Part shown: positions 43,033 through 51,946 of the stretch, one piece after another | How positions within the stretch are numbered: the first letter of the stretch is position 1 | How the letters are laid out: each line of letters begins with the position of its first letter | Source: an uncultured archaeon | Lineage (GTDB): Archaea > Nanobdellota > Nanobdellia > Pacearchaeales > GW2011-AR1 | Length of the DNA stretch: 64,000 nucleotides | Assembly: GCA_902385655.1 (NCBI GenBank) | Contig: CABMGO010000005.1 | Span: 1-64,000, forward strand | Direction of reading: 5' to 3' | The notes under the pieces: generated by a model | Databases searched by the model: none | Told to the model about the DNA's origin: nothing | What the model saw: only the letters and a program-made list of their open reading frames with translations | Translations under genes and position numbers: made by a program

Positions 43033-44520
43033 ATGGAAAAAAAAGAAGCAAAAGACCCTGCAGTAGAAAAGATGATTAAGACACTTAATCCTCATCAAAA
43101 AGCTTATTGTGACCTTGAATTAAAAAATCCAAAAAATGGCGAATATCTCTTATGTGTATTTCATTTTGTTCCAGGAAAAAATCTTAACACACTTCAGGCA
43201 GCATGTGAAATTGCAGCAGAATCTTCCACAGGAACAAATTTTGCAGTAAAAACAGAAACAGCTTTCTCAAGAGAAATGAACGCTATTGTATATGATCTAG
43301 ACATAAAAAGAGAACTCGTTTGGATTGCTTATCCCTGGAGATTATTTGACAGAAGAGGAAACGTTCAAAATATTTTAACATATGTCGTCGGAAATGTTCT
43401 TGGAATGAAAGAAGTAAGTGCACTAAAATTAATGGATGTGTGGTTCCCGCCAGCAATGTTAGAGCAATATGACGGTCCAAGTTATACTATTGATGATATG
43501 AGAAAATACTTGAATGTATATGACAGACCGATTTTAGGAACAATTGTCAAACCAAAAATGGGCCTAACTGCTTCCGAATATGCCGAAGTATGCTACAACT
43601 TCTGGTCAGGCGGAGGAGACTTCGTTAAAAATGATGAACCTCAAGCAGATCAAGATTTTTGTCCTTATGATAAAATGGTTGAAAACGTAAAGAAAGCAAT
43701 GGACAAAGCAGTAAAAGAAACAGGCAAGAAAAAAGTACACTCATTCAATGTATCTGCATCGGATTACGACACAATGATAAAAAGATGTGAGATGATCAGA
43801 AATGCAGGATTTGAAAAAGGAAGCTACGCATTTTTAATCGACGGAATCACAGCAGGTTGGATGGCAGTACAGACATTAAGAAGAAAATATCCAGATGTGT
43901 TTATACATTTCCACAGAGCATCACATGGAGCATATACAAGAAAAGAAAGTCCGTTTGGTTTTTCAGTTTTAGTTCTGTCTAAATTTGCAAGACTTGCTGG
44001 AACTTCTGGAATACACACTGGAACAGCCGGCGTTGGAAAAATGGCAGGAAGTCCTGAAGAAGATGTAATTGCAGCACACAATATTCTCCACTTCAAAGAT
44101 TATGGCCATTACTTTAAACAAGAATGGGGAACAATACAAGAAGAAGATGAAAATGCCGAAGAACTTGCTAAGAATGATATGGAGAATAAAGAAATCCTTG
44201 TAGACGACCCATGGAGAGGAATGAAAAAATGTTGTCCAATAATCTCTGGAGGATTAAATCCCACATTGCTTAAACCATTTATTGACTTGATGAAAAGTAT
44301 GGATTTTATAACCACTATGGGTGCTGGAGTTCATGCTCATCCAAAAGGAACAAAAGAAGGAGCAAAAGCATTAGTTCAAGCATGCGAAGCTTACAAAAAA
44401 GGAATCTCTATCGAAGAATATGCCAAAACAAATAAAGAATTAAAAGAAGCAATCGCATTCTTCTCAAGTAAAAAGGAATCCAAAGAAGTTAAAGAAGCAG
44501 AAGAAGCAGAAAAAAATTAA
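43033..44520 (+). CDS. rbcL: RuBisCO large subunit, form II/III-like
   Basis: 495 residues. Active-site residues are in place: Lys173 and Lys175 in TIVKPKMG, carbamylated Lys199 with Asp201-Glu202 in GGDFVKNDEP, His294/His298 in IHFHRASHG, and loop-6 Lys336 in GVGKMAG. HTGTAGVGKM and PIISGGLNP recall form II and II/III. It exceeds the usual ~430-residue form III by an insert (about 366-398) and an acidic Lys/Glu C-tail. It carboxylates ribulose-1,5-bisphosphate to two 3-phosphoglycerates. A phosphoribulokinase gene follows after 5 bases, so its substrate is probably made from ribulose-5-phosphate. Form should be settled by a tree. Confidence 0.93.
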   Translation: MEKKEAKDPAVEKMIKTLNPHQKAYCDLELKNPKNGEYLLCVFHFVPGKNLNTLQAACEIAAESSTGTNFAVKTETAFSREMNAIVYDLDIKRELVWIAYPWRLFDRRGNVQNILTYVVGNVLGMKEVSALKLMDVWFPPAMLEQYDGPSYTIDDMRKYLNVYDRPILGTIVKPKMGLTASEYAEVCYNFWSGGGDFVKNDEPQADQDFCPYDKMVENVKKAMDKAVKETGKKKVHSFNVSASDYDTMIKRCEMIRNAGFEKGSYAFLIDGITAGWMAVQTLRRKYPDVFIHFHRASHGAYTRKESPFGFSVLVLSKFARLAGTSGIHTGTAGVGKMAGSPEEDVIAAHNILHFKDYGHYFKQEWGTIQEEDENAEELAKNDMENKEILVDDPWRGMKKCCPIISGGLNPTLLKPFIDLMKSMDFITTMGAGVHAHPKGTKEGAKALVQACEAYKKGISIEEYAKTNKELKEAIAFFSSKKESKEVKEAEEAEKN

Positions 44521-44525
44521 TTCTA

Positions 44526-45491
44526 ATGGGCTCTTTAAAAAAACACATAGGATTTAAAGATAGAATTTTGAAATCTAAAAAAATATTTATCATAGGTGTT
44601 GCGGGAGACTCAGGAAGTGGAAAAACAACATTCGTTAAAGGAATTCAAAATATGTTCGGCAGCGATATGGTTTGTAATTTTTCTTTAGACGATTATCATA
44701 GTTTAGACAGAGACGGTAGAGCAAAAAGAGGTATAACTGCATTAAATCCAGAAGCAAATAATTTAGAACAGCTATACCAAGATCTAGTCAAACTAAAAAA
44801 AAGAGAATCAATAATGAAACCAGTTTACGAACATGCAACAGGAACATTTGGAAAACCAGTAAAGTTTGATCCAAAACCAATTATAATTATCGAAGGCTTA
44901 ATGCCATTTTATACTGACAAATTAAGAGAAGTTGTTGATTTCAAAATTTTTGTAGATCCAGAACGAAGTGTCAAAAGAAAATGGAAAATAAAAAGAGACG
45001 TAAAAGATAGAGGACACAAAATGGAAGAAGTAATGAAAGAAATTATCGCAAGAGAACCAGACTACAAAAAGTTTATCGACTTTGAAAAAATATATGCTGA
45101 AGTTGTCATAAAGATAAGACCGACAAAGTTCGCAGATGTTCTTGGTGAATCAGATAATGTTTCAATAAGACTTATACAAAGATTGCTTGACATCCCTCTT
45201 GAAAATCTTCCACTAGGAATAGATCTAGCAAAACTTTTAGGAAAAACAAAAACAAGCTTCTCACTCGATTTTGAAGGCGGAGACTACTATGGTTATGACG
45301 TCAGCAAAATAACTATTGATGGAACGATACCTGAAGAAGTCTTAGAAGAACTACAAGAAAGAATACTTGAATTTATTGGAAACTCCTCGGGAAGTATATT
45401 CAGTTCAGAATGTAACACTGCTACAGACCTAACACAACTTTTAATCACCTGGAGATTTTTAGAAAAAATAGACAATATATTGAAAAACTAA
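44526..45491 (+). CDS. prk: Phosphoribulokinase
   Basis: 321 residues. P-loop GVAGDSGSGKTT (24-35), then the phosphoribulokinase signature LDDYHSLDRDGRAKRGITAL, with NPEANN, as in cyanobacterial and archaeal PRK, and IIEGLMPFYTDKLREVVDF. A Lys/Arg-rich lid region and a C-terminal extension (about 215-321) are present. It would phosphorylate ribulose-5-phosphate to ribulose-1,5-bisphosphate for the adjacent RuBisCO. The gene begins 5 bases after RuBisCO stop and is surely in one transcript. A uridine kinase is the main alternative but lacks this signature. Confidence 0.9.
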   Translation: MGSLKKHIGFKDRILKSKKIFIIGVAGDSGSGKTTFVKGIQNMFGSDMVCNFSLDDYHSLDRDGRAKRGITALNPEANNLEQLYQDLVKLKKRESIMKPVYEHATGTFGKPVKFDPKPIIIIEGLMPFYTDKLREVVDFKIFVDPERSVKRKWKIKRDVKDRGHKMEEVMKEIIAREPDYKKFIDFEKIYAEVVIKIRPTKFADVLGESDNVSIRLIQRLLDIPLENLPLGIDLAKLLGKTKTSFSLDFEGGDYYGYDVSKITIDGTIPEEVLEELQERILEFIGNSSGSIFSSECNTATDLTQLLITWRFLEKIDNILKN

Positions 45492-45502
45492 TTTTGAAAT
45501 TC

Positions 45503-45952
45503 CTATTGAAAACCAGACCAACTAATTATCTGTTCAGCCAAGTCTCTTAAAGAATAAATTATCTTAACATCTGGACGAATTAATTTTGTTTGAGTTAACA
45601 CATCATTTTTTCTAGCATAACTCGGATCAAGACCGATAAATAATTTTTTATTTCCCATAGAAATTTTTCCAAGTTCATATAGAGTTATGGGACACAAAGT
45701 CTCTTTTGGAAACCAAAAAGAAACTGCATCTGCTTTATTCAAATGATTGAACTCCCAAGCAATCTGTTCTTCTTCAATATTGCTTATACTTAAATCAAAA
45801 TTCTTTCTTCTAGGATTTAAAATAACTAGATCAGTATCCTTTAACAGATCAAGAAGTTCTAATTGCCAATCAACACAACCAGTTATTCCACCTGCTAAAA
45901 ATAAAGATTTTTCTTTCCCAGAATATTCTTGAGGACATTCAATGTATCTCAT
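45503..45952 (-). CDS. Nucleoside 2-deoxyribosyltransferase-like protein
   Basis: 149 residues. SLFLAGGITGCVDWQLELLDLL, LVILNPRRKNFD, EEQIAWEFNHLNKADAVSFWFP and ITLYELGKI are the blocks of the nucleoside 2-deoxyribosyltransferase-like family, with the catalytic Glu probably in LYELG. Relatives break N-glycosidic bonds of nucleotides. It is the last gene of the NAD operon and overlaps nadD by 4 bases. It might hydrolyse NMN, NaMN or a side product, but that is speculation. Confidence 0.8.
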   Translation of the reverse strand: MRYIECPQEYSGKEKSLFLAGGITGCVDWQLELLDLLKDTDLVILNPRRKNFDLSISNIEEEQIAWEFNHLNKADAVSFWFPKETLCPITLYELGKISMGNKKLFIGLDPSYARKNDVLTQTKLIRPDVKIIYSLRDLAEQIISWSGFQ

Positions 45953-46518
45953 TTTAAATCAACATACAATTTATTTTCCCGAATATACCTTTCAACTTCC
46001 ACAGGAACTAAATCAGAAAGAATCTTTCCTTCAGCAATTCTTTGCCTAACTTCCGTAGAAGAAACTCCTTCGGAAAAATCAGAAATAACTTTCTCAACAA
46101 CTAACCCGGGATTTTGCAAAACATAACCCGGCCTCTGAAAAACAATAAACTTTGCTTCTTTTTTCAAGTAATCAACACCATGCCATTTTTCCATTTGCAA
46201 AAATAAATCTGCTCCAACAACTAAGTAAAAATCATGAGAATACATTTCTCTTAAATCTCTTAGAGTCTGATAAGTATAACTAGTTCCTTCTTTCTTCAAT
46301 TCAATATCACAAATTTTTATTTTCGGAAAATTTGCAATTGCTAAATTTATCATGCCTACCCTATATTTTTCATCAATAACATTTTTGCTTAGCGGATGAA
46401 CTTTACAAGGCATAATCCAAACTTCATCGACAACCCTGTCATCAACCAATTTTTGTGCCATCTTTACATGAGCATTCTGAATTGGATTAAAACTTCCTCC
46501 AAAAATTCCGACTCTCAT
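45949..46518 (-). CDS. nadD: Nicotinate-nucleotide adenylyltransferase NadD
   Basis: 189 residues. GIFGGSFNPIQNAHVKMAQ is the nucleotidyltransferase phosphate-binding motif, with Gln-Asn-Ala-His where HxGH usually stands; VVGADLFLQMEKWHGVDYL and SSTEVRQRIAEGK complete the family pattern. It adenylates NaMN to NaAD. Archaea normally use NadM, so this bacterial form is unusual. It overlaps both neighbours by 4 bases (ATGA), so all are translationally coupled. Confidence 0.88.
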   Translation of the reverse strand: MRVGIFGGSFNPIQNAHVKMAQKLVDDRVVDEVWIMPCKVHPLSKNVIDEKYRVGMINLAIANFPKIKICDIELKKEGTSYTYQTLRDLREMYSHDFYLVVGADLFLQMEKWHGVDYLKKEAKFIVFQRPGYVLQNPGLVVEKVISDFSEGVSSTEVRQRIAEGKILSDLVPVEVERYIRENKLYVDLK

Positions 46519-47327
46519 TTTCTGGCAGAAACCACAACTCGCAAAGGATATTCACTTCTTTGTATCTTCAAACGAGAATCTCTTGGAAAATCAAATTCAA
46601 CCGTATCAATCGAAAACTTTCCTTCATGTCCTTTGTAAATAACTTCTATATCGCTACACAAGCCATGATTTAAAACTCCTTTATTCTGAAGCAAAGTCCT
46701 GAATTCGAAATAACCAGCATCTCTTGAAAACTGTTTAAATGCCGAAGGCCAACCACTTGAACCAGTACCAGTCGCAATTATCAAACCAGAAGCACTTTGG
46801 TCTTCCTCTTTTCGATTACCACTAACCCAATCAAAATAATTAAGGGCATATTTTGCGAGCTTAGAAAACTTTAACTGCTCTCCAACACAAACCTCATTTA
46901 ATGCTCGACCAATAAATTTTCCATCAAGAAATACATTTTGTCTATCCCAAAATTCAAGAGCATACTCATCATTTAAAAATTCATTTAAAGCTTGCCCAAA
47001 GTCAGGTCTACACAAAGCACCCAAACTTCTTTGATCAGTTTTTAAATTCAATTGAGGAGTATCTTTGTTATAGAATGCAGTTGCAATTACAGTCCCATCA
47101 CCCCCCGCAGAAATAACACAATCATATTGAGAAACCAAATCTTCAGAAAGCTCATCTCGAGTTACAACAGCAAAATCTTGTTTAGATTTACGTAATGACT
47201 TTCCAATCTCTAAAACAGTATTATCATGAACCGCAGAACTTTCTTGTATTAACTGACTTGGATGTTTACCTTTATAATAAAATTCATTTGCAGACATCTT
47301 TCTTACCACAAGTATTTTTTTCCTCAT
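46515..47327 (-). CDS. nadK: NAD kinase
   Basis: 270 residues. VISAGGDGTVIATAF carries the GGDG motif, LGALCRPDFG the NAD-side loop, ALNEVCVGE the NE pair, and SGLIIATGTGSSGW the second conserved motif. It makes NADP from NAD using ATP or polyphosphate. The C-terminal beta part (about 215-270) is degenerate but present. It sits between the Nudix protein and NadD, overlapping both. Confidence 0.85.
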   Translation of the reverse strand: MRKKILVVRKMSANEFYYKGKHPSQLIQESSAVHDNTVLEIGKSLRKSKQDFAVVTRDELSEDLVSQYDCVISAGGDGTVIATAFYNKDTPQLNLKTDQRSLGALCRPDFGQALNEFLNDEYALEFWDRQNVFLDGKFIGRALNEVCVGEQLKFSKLAKYALNYFDWVSGNRKEEDQSASGLIIATGTGSSGWPSAFKQFSRDAGYFEFRTLLQNKGVLNHGLCSDIEVIYKGHEGKFSIDTVEFDFPRDSRLKIQRSEYPLRVVVSARK

Positions 47328-47881
47328 TTTGCCTCCCCAAGTCTTCTCAACTTTTCATACATAACTAAATAAGCAGTTTTAGAGCCCTCTATTTCATTAC
47401 TCATTACTTTTTGATACAAATCGTCAAAAGACATTTTCACAACATTAATTCTTTCAGTATCTTCTAGTCTCTGTCCAACTTGCTTACCTTTTCCATGTGC
47501 TAAAAATAAGTAAACTTTTTCAGTATCATGGCCATCAGTAGAAATAAGTCTTCCTAATGAAGTCACTTGATTTTTTTTAATTCTTATTCCACACTCTTCT
47601 TCCAAACCTTCGACCATTACTTCAAGTGGAGTCTTTCCTGGCTTGTCCAAAGTTTCAGCAGGCAAAGCCAAAACTTTTTCAGCAACTGCAGGCCTATACT
47701 GTTGAGTAAGATAAGTCATATCATTCTCATCGATATAAAGCATAACTGCCGCATCTTTTGAGACAACAACATCATAATTCTTACCACGATAAGGTCGTTT
47801 AACTAAAGTCAAGTGTCCTTTGTAAACTACTTCGTCAGTTTTTCTTACTCTTCCAGTTTGTCCGATTATTTCTTTAGTCAT
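47324..47881 (-). CDS. Nudix hydrolase, ADP-ribose-pyrophosphatase-like
   Basis: 185 residues. YRPAVAEKVLALPAE opens the Nudix fold as in NudF-like enzymes. The box reads TPLEVMVEGLEEECGI: the Glu pair of EExG is kept but the REL part is EGL, so activity may be altered. Such proteins hydrolyse ADP-ribose or NADH. It overlaps NAD kinase and the DUF1152 gene by 4 and 8 bases. A role in NAD turnover fits the context. Confidence 0.75.
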   Translation of the reverse strand: MTKEIIGQTGRVRKTDEVVYKGHLTLVKRPYRGKNYDVVVSKDAAVMLYIDENDMTYLTQQYRPAVAEKVLALPAETLDKPGKTPLEVMVEGLEEECGIRIKKNQVTSLGRLISTDGHDTEKVYLFLAHGKGKQVGQRLEDTERINVVKMSFDDLYQKVMSNEIEGSKTAYLVMYEKLRRLGEAK

Positions 47882-49079
47882 TTTCTATTGCCCCCTGTAC
47901 AATTTGTTTTGATCTGCTAACAACCTCGTTGGAATCTCCAGTAATTACAAACTCTCCGATATCATCAGAATATTTTTTAATCCTAACATGGCCCGCATCT
48001 TTTTTCCAAACTAATGCACTATCTGCATGAACTGATAAATTATCCAATCCTTCATTAAGTAATTCTGTTCTCTCATTTCCAGTTATTTGAGGACAAACCA
48101 ATCCAAGCCAAAAAAGGTTACGATTATCTGAATAGTAAAGAGTGTCCATTTCAGTTTTTGTGTCAGCAATCAATTTAGTTCTTAAATACATTTCCAAATT
48201 GTTACGATACGAGAAGGCATGAGGTCTTGCCTCTAACAACTTTGGCAAATCCATTGTAAAAACTCTCCCAAAGTATTTAGACTCAAGAGTTAACGGAAAT
48301 TCGTGACTAACTTTTTTGTCCAAAACACGAACTCCAAATCTATACTCAGTATGTATATCTTCAAATTCATCAAGAGTTCTCAAAGTCATATTTGCAGTAT
48401 GCCCATAGCGAACAGATTTAACAAGATCATATATTTCTCTAAAGGTTCTAACTGCTGAGTTTTCTTTATACATTTTAGTTTCATCCAAAAGAACTCCGCC
48501 AGATTTTATTTCTTCCAAGATTTCTTTGCATCCTTCTGGTCTTAATTCCCCATCGGTTTGAAGTCCAAATTCCACTAAAACTGAAGGTATATTCAACTGA
48601 CTAATGGCATAAAGAGCAGTAAAATCCATTAAAGGAGACAAAATTGTTAGATCCTTATTTCCTCTTGCCAAAATGTCTCCGCCTACATCAACCGCAACAA
48701 CTCCGTCGTAATTATTTTGCGCAATCAAAGAATTAAGTTGACTAATTAACCTTGAAGTCCCATATCTCCCACTCAGATTATAAACATTTAAAGAAAATCC
48801 TCTAGCTTGCAAAATTGAAGGTAATTTAGAATCTACAAAGGAAATTTCTTTTGGATCTTTTGATTCAATAAATCTGTGCGTGTCTTCTGAAACAATATTT
48901 ACCGAATCCTCCAGTTTCCCATTATAAACATGAAAAGCTCCTGGACTGCACATTCCTGCTAAATCTGCATAAACTCCTTGTCTTCGCAAATCATCCAAAA
49001 CAAGAGTCGCACTAACAATATCATTTCCCCCACCAGTACCAAGTACTAGCGGTCTTTTAAAAGGAATATTTTCTAACAT
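47874..49079 (-). CDS. DUF1152-family protein
   Basis: 401 residues. LGTGGGNDIVSATLVLDDLRR at the N-terminus and VVAVDVGGDILARG, about residue 145, are the signatures of DUF1152 proteins, which occur in archaea and actinobacteria with no known reaction. The glycine-rich first motif looks nucleotide-binding. It lies between NadE and the Nudix gene, overlapping both (7 and 8 bases), so it is a candidate for an undescribed step in NAD metabolism. Confidence 0.75.
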   Translation of the reverse strand: MLENIPFKRPLVLGTGGGNDIVSATLVLDDLRRQGVYADLAGMCSPGAFHVYNGKLEDSVNIVSEDTHRFIESKDPKEISFVDSKLPSILQARGFSLNVYNLSGRYGTSRLISQLNSLIAQNNYDGVVAVDVGGDILARGNKDLTILSPLMDFTALYAISQLNIPSVLVEFGLQTDGELRPEGCKEILEEIKSGGVLLDETKMYKENSAVRTFREIYDLVKSVRYGHTANMTLRTLDEFEDIHTEYRFGVRVLDKKVSHEFPLTLESKYFGRVFTMDLPKLLEARPHAFSYRNNLEMYLRTKLIADTKTEMDTLYYSDNRNLFWLGLVCPQITGNERTELLNEGLDNLSVHADSALVWKKDAGHVRIKKYSDDIGEFVITGDSNEVVSRSKQIVQGAIEND

Positions 49080-51076
49080 CGTGGTGTGTACTCCTTTATG
49101 TTTTCTAGAATGAATCTTTTTAGTTCTTCTTCTTTTGTAGTTTTCTCAAAAGGTAGCATGCTTTCTCTTATATCATAGCCATAGCTAGACTTACTAGTAA
49201 TTATAATCGGCGGAGCCTGAACTCTCTTGAAAACATTTTTCTGAACAAGAGGAAAAAACCATCCCAAATCCTTTAGAAATTCTTCAGAATTTGTAACTCC
49301 CCAACGTTTCATTAAATCAAGACCCACATTTTCTCCAGTAATTGGAAAGAGATATTCATCTAATTTTTTATGTAAAACTCCATCAATAAACCATTGCATT
49401 ACAACAGAAGGAGATTTCTTTTGATAATCTGTAACAGCATCAAGAAGAGCACAGTGATAAACGAATTTCATAGGATCAATCTGTTTCTCTTTCAATTCTG
49501 CGCTAGGCTGTATTTGTTCTTCTCCAAATCTCCAAAGTTTGTCTGGAAGTAGAACATTTGGAATAACTTCTTTTTGAAATATTTCTTTATTTAAGAATTT
49601 TGCAAGTTCAACCACTTCAATTTTAGTCAAATCAGCTATCGGTGCAATTGCTCCACCAACATCCCCGTAAAGAGTAGCGTAACCTAAAGCAGTTTCCAAT
49701 TTATTTCCATTATTAGTAAAAATAGCCCCATACTTACTAGCCAAATTAGACAGTAGAGAAGTGCCTCTTATTTTCGCCTGAACATTTTCTATATTCAAAA
49801 CAGAAAGTTTTTTCCCAGTCCCGTCTAAATCTGCACTATCTAAAACTTCTTCGTTCAGCTCTGCCATCGATTGAATAGGTACAACGCTATATTTTATTCC
49901 AAGTTTATCTGCAACAAATTTCGCAGCACTTTTTGTTTTGTCAGAATTATATTTTGTAGGCATATTCACACTAAATACATTCTGCTTTCCAAACGCAATT
50001 ACACAAAGAGAAGCAACCAACGCACTATCGATTCCTCCAGAAAGACCAATAACTACTTTCGGATCTGCAACAGCACCAGTTATATCTTTCAAATATTTGA
50101 GACCTTCTATAATCGCTAAATATTTTTGCGCAATTTTTGTATTTTCATTTCGGAATTTGTTCTCGAATTTCTGATTAGTTTCAAATAAAATTAATTCTTG
50201 TTTGTATGCTTCTTTCGCAAATAATATTGGCTGACCATTATTATCATAAATAGTTGAACCTCCATCAAATGTAACTATATTTTTCCCATTATTTTGAACA
50301 CCGGTACAATTCACATAAAAGAACGGCACAAAACTTTCTCCAGTTTCTTTCTTCAAAAATAAAACTCGTTTATCTCGAGCTTTATTTTTACCAAAAGTCC
50401 AAGGAGAAGAAGAAAGATTACAAATAGTTTCAGCACCATTCTCAATTAAAATCTTAGTTATATTAAGTGCATTCAAGTTTTCTCTGTATTCTTCACACCA
50501 AAGATCTTCACAAAGTTCAACACCAACATATTCCTCTTTTCCATCTAAGTTCAATAAAAATGGTTGAACAATTTCTTTCAAATCAACATTAAAGTCTCGT
50601 GCAATATCTTTCAATGAGAAAAAGTATCTTTCATCATCAAAAATTCTATAATTTGGTAAAAGTAATTTTGGTTGGATTCCTTCAGGTAAGATTTTATTTT
50701 CCACTTTTCTTTTTGCAGGTTTCCCATTTTCAAAAACATAGACAGCATTATACTTTCTACTTCTTCCATCCTTATTAGGATGAATTTCCTTGTCTCCATT
50801 TCGTAAATTGATTTCATTATCGACAAAAATATTCCCATAAGCAATTGCAATTCCTTCGCTAGCCTTTCTAAGCATTTCATTAAAACTCATCAAGTATTCA
50901 CAGTATTCATCATCAAGCCATTTATCCCCCAGCAAATAACCACCAACACACATTTCTGGAAAAACAATTAACTGAACTCCATTATTCTTTGCTTCGCTAA
51001 TCATACTAAGCATATTTTCTACATTCCTTTTTGGCATTCCAGGAACAACCTTCATTTGAGCAAGTGCTACTCTCAT
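49073..51076 (-). CDS. nadE: Glutamine-dependent NAD synthetase NadE
   Basis: 667 residues: an N-terminal nitrilase-like glutaminase (about 1-300) with VFPEMCVGG, a Lys near ENKILP and the nucleophile Cys in GVELCEDLW, then the synthetase domain (about 325-640) with IGLSGGIDSALVASL, the PP-loop. It makes NAD from NaAD using glutamine amide nitrogen. The ATG at 51076 overlaps the radical SAM stop by 4 bases; a longer reading from 51103 is rejected. Confidence 0.93.
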   Translation of the reverse strand: MRVALAQMKVVPGMPKRNVENMLSMISEAKNNGVQLIVFPEMCVGGYLLGDKWLDDEYCEYLMSFNEMLRKASEGIAIAYGNIFVDNEINLRNGDKEIHPNKDGRSRKYNAVYVFENGKPAKRKVENKILPEGIQPKLLLPNYRIFDDERYFFSLKDIARDFNVDLKEIVQPFLLNLDGKEEYVGVELCEDLWCEEYRENLNALNITKILIENGAETICNLSSSPWTFGKNKARDKRVLFLKKETGESFVPFFYVNCTGVQNNGKNIVTFDGGSTIYDNNGQPILFAKEAYKQELILFETNQKFENKFRNENTKIAQKYLAIIEGLKYLKDITGAVADPKVVIGLSGGIDSALVASLCVIAFGKQNVFSVNMPTKYNSDKTKSAAKFVADKLGIKYSVVPIQSMAELNEEVLDSADLDGTGKKLSVLNIENVQAKIRGTSLLSNLASKYGAIFTNNGNKLETALGYATLYGDVGGAIAPIADLTKIEVVELAKFLNKEIFQKEVIPNVLLPDKLWRFGEEQIQPSAELKEKQIDPMKFVYHCALLDAVTDYQKKSPSVVMQWFIDGVLHKKLDEYLFPITGENVGLDLMKRWGVTNSEEFLKDLGWFFPLVQKNVFKRVQAPPIIITSKSSYGYDIRESMLPFEKTTKEEELKRFILENIKEYTPRC

Positions 51077-51945
51077 ACCAATACCGCCCCCGCATAACGC
51101 CAATCGTATCTTAGATGCCCGTCTGGGAAAAAGATTAGTTGCCTTAAATCCTCAGAAAATGGTTTATGAGCCATACAATCAGTCATGCACACATTTTGAC
51201 CATCAAAGTCATAAACTACTCCTCCAAAATCTAAAGTTCTAAGTCTTACTGCATTTTTCTCTAAATTTCTTTGAATGTCCTTTTCAGTTTTTTTCGGAAG
51301 AAGTAAATTTTTTGTGTTTTCGGCAATAGATTTATTTTCAGGATTATCAATAATCTCTACAGGTTTAAGAGTTAACTGCTCCACTTTATTTCTTTTGCAA
51401 AATTTTATCATTTTTTTGACCTCAACTATCGAATCAATGTAGTTTTTAAGCATAATACAATTTAATCTTACCGAAAATCCGATAGTATGAAGATTTTCTA
51501 TCAATTTAACTAAATCAAAATATTTTCCAAAGGGAGTATAAATTTCTCTGTTCCTTTCATCTCTGTAATGAACTATGGAAATTACAAAAGTATTCAGCCC
51601 AAGCTCTCTCCATAATTTTAATCTTTTGATATTCGATTCAAAATCGTTTCCTAACACTAATGCATTGGTCTGGAGCTCGATCAAAGGAAAATTGTATTTT
51701 TGTAAAACTTCTAAAAACTGAGTTATTTCTTCAGGATAAAGCAATGGCTCTCCTTTTCCAGTTATTAAAACAGTATTAACTAAACTAACTTTTGCAAGTA
51801 AACATGCTTTCTTAAAATTTACCCAATTAATTTTGGGCATATCTGAATTTATCCCATTCTTCGGAGTCATTTTAGATATGCAGAAAGGACAATTTGCATT
51901 ACAACTAGTATTTCCTGCCAGTATATTGAATGTTTGTATTTTCAT
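51073..51945 (-). CDS. Radical SAM protein in the NAD operon
   Basis: 290 residues. SCNANCPFCIS is the CxxxCxxC motif for the 4Fe-4S cluster, GKGEPLLYPEEI is the GGE-like SAM-binding motif, and the strand LIELQTNALVLGN follows. The C-terminus has a Cys pair (VCMTDCMAH) that could hold an auxiliary site. The substrate is unknown. The ATG at 51945 lies one base from the pncB stop and its stop overlaps nadE, so it is part of one translational chain; this suggests a role in nicotinate or NAD chemistry. Confidence 0.85.
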   Translation of the reverse strand: MKIQTFNILAGNTSCNANCPFCISKMTPKNGINSDMPKINWVNFKKACLLAKVSLVNTVLITGKGEPLLYPEEITQFLEVLQKYNFPLIELQTNALVLGNDFESNIKRLKLWRELGLNTFVISIVHYRDERNREIYTPFGKYFDLVKLIENLHTIGFSVRLNCIMLKNYIDSIVEVKKMIKFCKRNKVEQLTLKPVEIIDNPENKSIAENTKNLLLPKKTEKDIQRNLEKNAVRLRTLDFGGVVYDFDGQNVCMTDCMAHKPFSEDLRQLIFFPDGHLRYDWRYAGAVLV

Positions 51946-51946
51946 C

